From Pagrus major (taxonomy: Eukaryota; Chordata; Actinopteri; Spariformes; Sparidae): a stretch of DNA of 64,000 nucleotides. Of this stretch, positions 49,501 through 64,000 are shown one piece after another (the first letter of the stretch is position 1; the number at the start of each line of letters is the position of its first letter). A program made the translations under genes and the position numbers. The notes beneath the pieces are model-generated. The model saw nothing but the letters and a program-made list of their open reading frames with translations. It searched no databases and was not told the origin of the DNA. Location: positions 8,691,001 through 8,755,000 of the forward strand of contig NC_133232.1 in the NCBI RefSeq assembly GCF_040436345.1, in the 5' to 3' direction.

Positions 49501-52500
49501 TTTGTGGTTTGCAATGACTTCCTCCTCATCACCACACACTCCCACACCTGTCGCTGCCTCCAACTGAGCACGCTCAGTGTCAAAGGTAGGATGGAGACAC
49601 ACAGAAAAATCTGCAGTGTGTATCTTTTCTGGTCAAAAAACATTTCCATACATGGTCTAATATTCAGACTAAAATGCTTAATTTATGATGAGCTTCTACA
49701 GTGAGATTCAAAGTGGTTGTCAGTTAGCTCAGACTGAAGACAGTTGGATATTTATAATTTAGTAAACGTGATGAATTCTGATTGGCAGTAATTAAATTAT
49801 AAAGACAAGTAGTGACAAATAATGATTCCAATGATTGTGTTTACTGTCAAACCAACAGTGGTGAAGAAAAGTAAGTGAAGTTATTGTTTCAAACTTGGCT
49901 TTTTCACACTTTCGCACCCATGTAAATAAATATGGTTATGCTTCAGTTATTGCTTTCAACAACTTTGATCTGAAGCAGTGAAGTACAGTGTTTTTGGAAG
50001 TAGCACATTAGATGCTAACATGAGCTGCATTGTTAGCTGGCCTCTGACTGCTTGCTCCTTCAGGTGTTACTGCTGGTATATTTCATGGTACAGTTGAGTT
50101 GAACGACCTTTGACCCCACAGGGCTGCAGGCAGCTTTGGCCTCAGATGGAGGTCAGAATGATGAGACACTGCGGCGGGTGGAGAGAGGATCCAGGATTGT
50201 CACTGTGGTCCCACAAGACACCAGAGTGATTCTACAGGTCAGTTTCTCTCACACACACACACACAGACACACACAGTAAACATCACATCAGCACTGCAAA
50301 TTGAACATCTATAACTGTGTATTTTCTTGTAAAAGTAAATTAAAAATGTCTAAACATTGTCTAAAATCAATTTGGCGGTGTGTGTTTATCTGATATATTT
50401 TGTTTTTTTCATCCAGATGCCTCGTGGTAACCTGGAGACTGTGCATCATCGAGCACTGTTGTTGGCTCAGCTCAGAAAGTGGTTAGACAGGTGAGTTTGA
50501 TATTCTTCCATCATATGTACCTACACTGATCTGTTATCTTTTTGACATTGTGTTATGTCAGGATTGAAGTCGGATAGAAATAAAGAGTGAGAAAAAGTGT
50601 TAGAATTGCACTTTCATTTATCTGGGTTTTAAACTCAGTCTTGCTTTTTGTTTGTTTTTTCAGTTTGAGGTTCAGAGATGCCTTTGAGTGTATGAAGAAG
50701 CTGAGGATCAACATGAACTTAATTTACGACCACAACCCAAAGGTACTTACAGGGTTTAACGTGTTCTTATGTGATGCAAGTAATTTATGTGCTTGAGTGA
50801 CAAAAGAATACATTGCTCTCAGGTTTATGAAAATGTCACAGGAAAGAAAATTGGAAAGTAAAGTGTGTCATAGTATTCTTTCAGTATTTTGACTGTTTTT
50901 GTCTCTGCCCTTGACCTGTTGTTGTTGTTGTTGTTGTAGAATATGAAAAGACAGTGCTTGGTTTCATGTTTTAATCTTTATTATTGCACTGGATTTGTGT
51001 CTCTCTGGCTGGTCTTGTTTCAATGTCCATCTCTTCCTGCAGGTTTTCCTGGAGAACATAGAGACCTTCATCACACAACTGAGCTCCATCAACCACATCA
51101 ACCTCTTCCTCACTGAGCTCAAGTAAGACTCTTAAGATCTGTTGCAGTACATTTTCAGCAATGGAAAAACAGCTCTTGTTTTATTTTCCTTGTACATTCT
51201 GTAAGTTGTTTTGTCTTTGGTACCCAGGGAGGAGGATACGACCAGCAGCATGTACCCCCGTCCTGAAGGCAGCCCGGTCCAGACCCAGCCTGTTTCTGGG
51301 CAGAAGAAGGTGGATGTAGTTTGTGATGCTTTACGGAGCACCATGGAATCAATGGGTCCAAACAAGTCAGTGATACTGAGAATAACTTCTAAACATTGCA
51401 TGCTTAATGTTAATTATCTCACTAACAAAGGTTTGGTGTCCAGCTAATTTTATCCAACCCCTCTAATAGTTTTTGGAAAATAATTCTACAAACCTGATTC
51501 CAAAAAAGTTGGGACGCTGCGTAAATTGAGTTTACTGCATGTTAAAAAGGATTTGAAAATCATCACATTCTGTTTCATTTATGTTTTCCATTGCCCACAA
51601 TGCCACTTAATCAATGAGTGACATCACTGAAAGCAATTTATCAGATTAAAGCAGCTTCTTCTGGAGCCACAAAATGCTTTCTACAACTTTCTTCACACAT
51701 GCAGTAGTACTCCTCACGACCTGTAAACACACTCTAATATGAAAAGTTGGCGGAGTTCCACTTTAAAAGCAACTCTGGAGTAACTGGACCACATTATTGC
51801 ATTAACCGGGTATAAAACTTAGATTTTATCAACTGCCCAGGTTCTTTCTGTCCATCCTGACGGCTCACGTGAAGAAGACGGTTCCAGAGTTGGAGATTGC
51901 TCTGCAGAAAGTCCATGAGCTTCGAGGTGAGCACACTGAGGACCTTTCTTCTCTCTCGCAACACACTGTCGCAGATGATTTTTCAGTTGGTCATTATGTG
52001 ATTGTGTGTTTGTCCAGTGAACCCCCCTGACAGTCCTGGTGCTGTGAGTGCCGAAGAGGCGTTGAAGTACCTCCTCTTCCTCGTCAATGTGAACGACCTA
52101 TATGAACACTCTCTGGGAACATACGACTTTGATCTCGTGCTCATGGTGGCCGAGAAATCCCAGAAGGTACCGCAAACCTCTTCATGGTGTCGCTTGATAT
52201 TTTATATCAGACACAGTCAGTTATGTAAATGAGGTTATTAAGTAAGCCCTCATTTCTATTCACATACCACCTGTGATATTCATGACCCCTGTGTCTAAAA
52301 GCATCAAGAAGTTTTCAAGGAAACATTTTGTCCTCATTAACATGCAGATTTATGCACAAAAACACCACATGTGGAGTAAAAATTAAATAAGGCAATCAAG
52401 CTGCCAAATATCACACAGATTTACACATTAATATGTTAAGATGCACTGCAAGGTGCTCCAAAATCTAATTAGAATTTTTTTTCTAAACTTTACTCCCATC

Positions 52501-55500
52501 ACAGCTGATTATCTAAGTGCATCTCATCATTTATTTGCATATACATATGTGTATATATGTGTGGGATATATATATACACATAAATACATAACACATACCC
52601 AAAAATTGTATTGTATTGTATTGTGTCCTTTTTCATATCTAGAATTTTTTGATGAATTTTCATCGTTTCAGACAGTCTAAAAAGCAAAACGCATTTCATG
52701 TAACTAAGCTGTGATTAGTGGATGTATTTCTCCGTATTTATCAGCCAATTTTTGTCCACTATCCCTGCAGGACCCTAAAGAGTACCTTCCTTTCCTAAAC
52801 ATGCTGAAGAGTCTGGAACCAAACTACCAGCGCTACACCATCGACAAACACCTGAAACGCTACAGGAAGGCCCTGCAGCACCTCAGCAAGTGTGGTCAGT
52901 CCAAATGTTTCTGTCATGATTTATGAAATAAAAGATTCCTGGCTAACATGAAAAAATGAGATGGCAATCATCACAAGAAAGCAAACACTGAATGAAGATC
53001 TTCACTTACACTCAGAAATGTGCATTATCAATGACCAATCAGTGATAAGTACTTTGATCTGTCAAGTAAAACCTGTTCATCTAAAAAAGTGGATTAGCAA
53101 GCTGTAAATGATGTGCTAATTTTTTGCAAAGGCCAGCTGTGTTTTGGAGCTGAGCACAATATAACTGTGATTGAATCTCTGCTGTACTGTGTGTTCAGGA
53201 GATGAACATTTCCCTGAAGCTTTGCAACTCGTGAAGGAGCAGAAACTGTACAGTGAAGCTCTGCGACTGTACACAGCAGACGGACCTCACTACAAGGTAC
53301 AAACACACACACCGCTCACATTCTTCACTCAGAAGTTACTCCAGCTGGTGGTCACACTATTTGAGTGCTAAATATCTACTCTATTTAAAGCCATACCCCT
53401 TGGCTCCATCAAGTTATGATGGGAAATTTCCTTCCAGTTTTCCAATGTCCTTTTTTTCATTATCCTACGTATGGATGTAAACAATGCTGGATTTAAAATA
53501 CTTTAAAACAAATAGGTTTTGAAAATATTAAGGGAAAACTCGACAGTAACAAGTGAACTCCTGCTTTGACCTGTAAACTTTAGGCTCTGAGCTGTGCTTA
53601 TGCCCAGCACCTGGTGGAGCAGCAACAGGCGGAGCAGGCCGGCCTGTTGCTATGGCGATGTGGAGAGTTAACCAGCGCCCTGCAGGCGTTCGCCGGCAGC
53701 TCCAGTTGGAGAAACGCTATCTGTGTGGCGCAGCAAATGCCTCTACCACCGGACCAGTTAGCGCTGCTCGCCAGAGACCTGGCAGGTAACCGTGACAACT
53801 TGTTGATGAAAACAGAGGTTGACAGTCAGGCAGACAGGTCAACTGGTGAGACAGAATGTCAGTGCATGTAAATCCTAAAATAGTTTGTATGTTTCTCTTC
53901 TAGAGAAGCTGACTGAACAGCGACGGTACTCAGAAGCTGCTCTGCTGTTGGACCAGTATGCCAAAGTAAGATCCTCCACAAAAAGAAGCTGCTCAACAAA
54001 ATGGCTTCTAATGAAGCAGAACATAAAATATTAAAAATGATCCTATGAAGCTCGCAACAGTTCACATCTTGTTTGTTGCTGCTTGTTGACGCTGAAAGTC
54101 TGCATTTTTCTGTTTCCAATAGGACTGTGAGGAGGCCATCTTAGCTCTGATCACAGGTGCCATCTGGGAGGAGGCGCTCCGATTGGTGAGTAAAGAACAC
54201 TACCATTTTCTTTGTTTCAACTTTTATTTATTTATTTTTGACATTACCATTCTGTAAAAAGTTACAAACATTAATACAACATTTAAAGCGCATTTAAAAG
54301 CATCCAGGTATAAAGTAAAAATACTTAATTTACAAGTCAAGTTTATTTATATAGCACATTTCATACGACAGACGTAGACTCAGTGTGCTTAAAAATACAG
54401 CACAGTCTGTTTCTATGATCTGCTTTCTGTGTCTGCTTCAGATTTATATGCACAACAGACAGGACATCACTGAAACCAACCTCAAACCTGCTCTGTTGGA
54501 AGGTAAGGAGAAATCAGACGGACTGTTGTTATTCTGCTGTACAGACCAGAGATAAAAGAAGGAAACAGAAGTCATAGATACTCTTGTTGAGTTGTCTTTT
54601 TATGATGTATCATGTTTTCTTGTGTCAGCTGTCAGCGCCCAGGCCGCCTTTCTGGAGGCTCAAGCAGCAACATTCAGCCGGCACCGGACCCGACTGGCTG
54701 TGGTCCGAGAGCAGAAAGAGAAGGCCAGACTGGACATGCTGGGTGAGAATAAGTCAGAGCTGACAGGACATACAGTATCTGAGCCAACATGTTTGATTAG
54801 TTGATTTGATATTTTTCTTCTTCTTTTGTGTGACCTGTCTCTTCAGGTTTGCTTTTTTTATAGTGTCACATATTCACCTCCTGTAGGTCTAAAAGAGTGA
54901 TTTTTTAATTATTTCTTTTGAAAGGTCAAAGCATTCAGAAAAATCGCTCAGATCAGTCTTAGCGTATGTGTGCTCCAGTCCTATTACCACCACACTAGTG
55001 CTATTATACAGCATATGTGAGCAACCTCTGTAAACAGCCAACTGGCTTACTTTGTACCTTCTCAACAGTATAGCGTGCAGGTCAAAAGGGAAGCTAAAAG
55101 GGAAGGAATTAAGAAAAGGATTATGTAGAAAAGATATTTCATGTTTTAGTCTGCAGCTGAAAGCATGATTAAAACCTAAATGTGTCTTCTTGATCAGATG
55201 AGGATGGTCCAGACTGTCCTGATGCTGAGCTTTACTCTGAAGCCAGCAGTGTGATGACCGGCTCCAAATACTCCCAGAGTAACTCCCGCGTCTCCTCGTA
55301 AGACACACACACACACACACACCTAAAACTTGTTGTTCAGATTCTGTAGTCTCTGTGATGAATGATTTAATTTTGCTACTGCCTGCAGGAGATCATCAAA
55401 GAACCGTCGCAAAGCAGAGCGGAAGAAGCTGAGTCTGAAGGAAGGAAGCCCGATGGAGGACAGGGCGCTGATGTATGCTCTGAGTGAGATCATCATCACT

Positions 55501-56923
55501 GTGGACAAGATGAGAGGTACACACACTCTTAATCATTTATTTACTTTACATGATATTTTTAATAACACTAATAGTAATAGTAGTAAGCAGCCAGGGATGA
55601 TGGGAGATGTGGTTCACAAAACTAAAACTATACTCAAGTGGTTCGTCTGCCCCCTTTCCCGCCTGCAGAGGAAGTACACAGCCTGCTGAAGGCCCTGGTG
55701 CTGTTCCAGTTTGATAAACAGGCGGAGAAGATACAGCTGACCTACGAGGAGGCTCTGCAGATGATGGAGGCAGCAGTCCCTGAGGTGTGGCCTGAAGGGC
55801 TGCAGAACAGTCAAGCTCCGGTAAATATAAAACAATCATATTTGTATACTCAGTAATATGCTTTTGTCACACTTGTTTCAATGTAATTTTAGGTCTGTTG
55901 CTGTGATTTGTTTAAAATTGATAGATTTGTTTGGACAAGCAGCAACAAACATGAAAAATCAGAATTAAAAAAAAAAAATGTATTTAAAAGATTCTCCTTT
56001 TTTTTTTTTAACGAAAAGAAGGAATGTGATCGTGCACATGCAAAGGAAAATAAATACATTTAAATGTTTTGCTTTAATTGTGGTCTCCTTCTTGCTTTTC
56101 AGCTCACTGGGCCAAACTCGACTGCAAACAGCATCATGGCTTCTTTCCAGCAGCAGCAGCAGCAGAGACCTGCAGCTTCACAACAAGGTGAGCCGTGTTA
56201 AATGAGTGTTCTTCTCCGTGTGATACGGAAGCCCTGAAGGGCAAGTCGAGAATTTTATTTTTCTGGTGATTCATTTGCTAAGTCTGGTCTGAATTGTTTT
56301 CCTCTTCTGTGTTAATGACTTGAGAAATGGTGGAAAACAAGTTTTTGTTCCATGTGTGAAACTGAATGAAAAACAAAATGTTGGCAGGAGAATTTTTTTT
56401 CTTTTGTAAAGCTCATTTTGAGCACCGAGCGGAAAAAAAATTTAAGAGAATTTTTTTTTTCATTTGTCAAGTGGGAAGTGTGGAATTTTTTTTTTTTCAC
56501 TCTGTTACACATGACTTTTTGTTTTCTTACTGAAAATGTGTTTTCCCACATTGTTTCACACAAAAGATAATTCACCTGAAATGTTTTTTGTGACATTTTC
56601 ACAGATTAAAAAAAATAAAGAAAGAAGAAACTTCGAAAGATTATCCTTGCAAAACCTGCTTTTCCCACCAGTTCTGAAGTCATAAATACAGGAGAGAAAA
56701 GAATTTAGATCAGACTTATTAAACAGATCACCAGAAAAAACATTCTTCACTGAGGGCTTCTGTAGTGTGAAGACAGTAAGAATCTATGTAAAATCATTTT
56801 CAGACACTACAGATGATGTAACATAATTTCTCCGTTTCTCATTTTTTCTTCGTAGCTGCTGAGGTCCCGACGCCACCAAAGATGAGAAACGGTGTCAAGT
56901 GGAAGCTCACTGTTCTTACATAA
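43555..56923 (+). CDS. elp1: elp1 (IKBKAP): Elongator complex protein 1, complete, 35 coding exons
   Basis: Exons: 43555-43704, 43900-44052, 44144-44225, 44676-44756, 44887-44972, 45065-45255, 45348-45471, 45588-45681, 46056-46286, 46367-46537, 47155-47233, 47400-47555, 47667-47773, 49143-49246, 49342-49395, 49480-49585, 50122-50237, 50417-50490, 50664-50742, 51043-51122, 51228-51365, 51841-51926, 52018-52166, 52771-52894, 53199-53296, 53584-53785, 53904-53965, 54123-54185, 54442-54502, 54629-54742, 55198-55297, 55389-55516, 55669-55820, 56103-56187, 56856-56923. They join to 3948 nt (1315 aa; human is about 1332) with every phase consistent. The N-terminal half is the WD40 propeller region (for example [26 protein letters not shown]). 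The C-terminal half is the helical TPR-like part ([20 protein letters not shown]). A basic patch, [12 protein letters not shown] (about 1174-1185), matches the tRNA-binding segment described in the family. Elp1 scaffolds Elongator, which makes the cm5U-type modifications at wobble uridine of tRNA anticodons, in the cytoplasm. No frameshift or missing exon is seen. Confidence 0.97.
46636..46950. mobile_element. Probable MITE in an elp1 intron
   Basis: The left end AGCAGTAACGACTACTTGAG and the right end CGTTAGTTACAGCCCTA are imperfect inverted repeats. The internal sequence holds ATTGATCAAATGC and AACAGATTAGTCGACAGTG. This structure (TAGGGCTGTAACTAACG ends) is a widespread fish element in my memory. 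I see no clean target duplication. Confidence 0.5.
47774..49142. other. Largest elp1 intron (1.4 kb), mostly repeat
   Basis: The segment 48090-49080 belongs to the homopolymer-rich repeat family also seen at 56220-56770, 58600-58900 and 63262-63775. It shares GATCTGACTTGC, CCAAAAGAAAGACATGACAG and TAGTCCTATTTAGA with the copy at 63515-63720. No coding sequence. Confidence 0.65.
51487..51790. repeat. Two repeat fragments in an elp1 intron
   Basis: 51487-51600 starts with AAACCTGATTCCAAAAAAGT-TGGGAC and contains GATTTGAAAATCATCACATT, a block I recognise as a common fish interspersed repeat. 51636-51765 matches the segment at window positions 1-190 in order. Confidence 0.6.
54334..54400. repeat. 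Short copy of the GTTTATTTATATAGCACATTT fish repeat tail
   Basis: The segment carries AAGTTTATTTATATAGCACA followed by TTTCATACGACAGACG and GTGTGCTTAAAAATACAG. This resembles the conserved tail of very abundant fish LINE/SINE elements, recognised from memory. It lies in an elp1 intron. Confidence 0.6.
56148..56165 (+). repeat. Coding CAG run (Gln6) in elp1
   Basis: Six consecutive CAG codons follow the MASF residues in the penultimate elp1 exon. Human ELP1 has a shorter Gln run at the same place (MASYQQQ), as I recall it. Confidence 0.85.
56220..56770. repeat. Homopolymer-rich dispersed repeat, copy in the last elp1 intron
   Basis: It begins with ACGGAAGCCCTGAAGGGCAA-GT, shared with 63264-63286 (ACGGAAGCCCTGAGGGGCAA-GT), then shows alternating T-runs and A-runs around CACATG/CATGTGTGAAA motifs. 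Class unknown. Confidence 0.65.
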
Positions 56924-56982
56924 ATAAGTTTTGATGTATTTTTTTTTTTTTAACTGTAAAGTCAAATGGTAATTATGTATCA

Positions 56983-56988
56983 AATAAA
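56983..56988 (+). terminator. elp1: elp1 poly(A) signal AATAAA
   Basis: A canonical AATAAA lies 60 nt after the elp1 stop codon, followed by a T-rich stretch (GTCTCCTTTTACC) about 10-20 nt later. This gives an unusually short 3' UTR of about 80 nt. The nearest competing features are on the opposite strand. Confidence 0.7.
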
Positions 56989-57179
56989 GATCGTTAATGT
57001 CTCCTTTTACCAAAAGTGTTCATTCTCTGGAGTTCAGACACTCAACGACATATTCACCATCAACTAGTCAAGATACCCAACCTGTGAGGAAATGATTCAG
57101 AACACGTGTTTTGCTCCAGTCAACGTGATTCTCATTCAACTTGGCTTTACAAGTGAAGACATTGTTGTCAATAGTTTCT

Positions 57180-57185
57180 TTTATT
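57180..57185 (-). terminator. cpxm1: cpxm1 poly(A) signal AATAAA (minus strand)
   Basis: TTTATT on the plus strand is AATAAA on the minus strand. It lies 318 nt downstream of the cpxm1 stop codon, a normal 3' UTR length. It is the first canonical signal after the stop. With the elp1 signal at 56983 it makes a tight tail-to-tail arrangement. Confidence 0.6.
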
Positions 57186-57502
57186 GTGTTGTGGAAATTG
57201 AACTTGCTGACAACAAAATAATTCTACCTGAAACATTGAAGGAAACATGGAAAAGACATCTACACTGACTTTTACCATCAACCATAAATGTGTCCATAAA
57301 AAAAGCAACTGTTCCCTCAGTTGCTCTGCTGCTCCACAGCAGAAGGTGAGACTGTTCATTTCTCAGGTGTAGAACAATATGGTGCCCAGCTGCTTTATCT
57401 TCCATAATAACAGCACTTTAAGTTCTCTGAATCCAGTGAAGACGGGCGTCTGTGAACCCAGAGTGAACTGAACCAAGTCCTGCTTTGTTCTCATATTTCT
57501 CA

Positions 57503-64000
<6,498 letters not shown>

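Overview
The window is vertebrate nuclear DNA, almost certainly from a teleost fish. It has intron-split genes with GT-AG junctions, very frequent (CA)n microsatellites, and many fish-type transposable elements: Tc1, hAT, TTAA-flanked MITEs, a LINE 3' end and Penelope-like insertions. There are no operons and no prokaryotic features. All homology calls come from recognising the translated sequence, since no database search was possible. Exon borders were placed by hand, using splice signals and reading-frame continuity.

Layout. 1-10374 is intergenic and repeat-bearing. 10375-32993 (minus) is arhgef37, a Rho guanine-nucleotide exchange factor with DH, BAR-like and two SH3 domains. Its 13 coding exons keep one open frame of 776 codons. 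Its introns hold the densest transposon nest of the window at 15.8-20.9 kb. 33-42.4 kb is the noncoding 5' side of arhgef37 and the interval shared with the next gene; two candidate 5' exons and a CpG-rich stretch near 41.5 kb lie there. 43555-56923 (plus) is elp1 (IKBKAP), the Elongator scaffold. All 35 coding exons join without a break into 1315 codons plus stop. 57503-63041 (minus) is the 3' part of cpxm1, a secreted metallocarboxypeptidase-like protein. Eight exons give 449 codons plus stop, and the 5' exons lie beyond the right edge.

Gene arrangement. arhgef37 and elp1 are divergent (head to head) and elp1 and cpxm1 are convergent (tail to tail), with their predicted poly(A) signals about 0.2 kb apart. 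The three genes have unrelated roles: cytoskeletal signalling, tRNA wobble-uridine modification, and extracellular matrix or secretory function. I see no sign that they form a functional unit.

The most informative non-gene structures are these. A Tc1 element with a frameshifted transposase sits inside a deleted hAT element that still has a perfect 8-bp target duplication. A Penelope-like insertion has a perfect 17-bp target duplication and a degenerate hammerhead-ribozyme-like core; a second insertion from the same family is only about 39 bp long. A homopolymer-rich repeat family recurs in the introns of elp1 and cpxm1. No new biological system is evident; the window looks like a normal teleost gene neighbourhood with readable transposon history.
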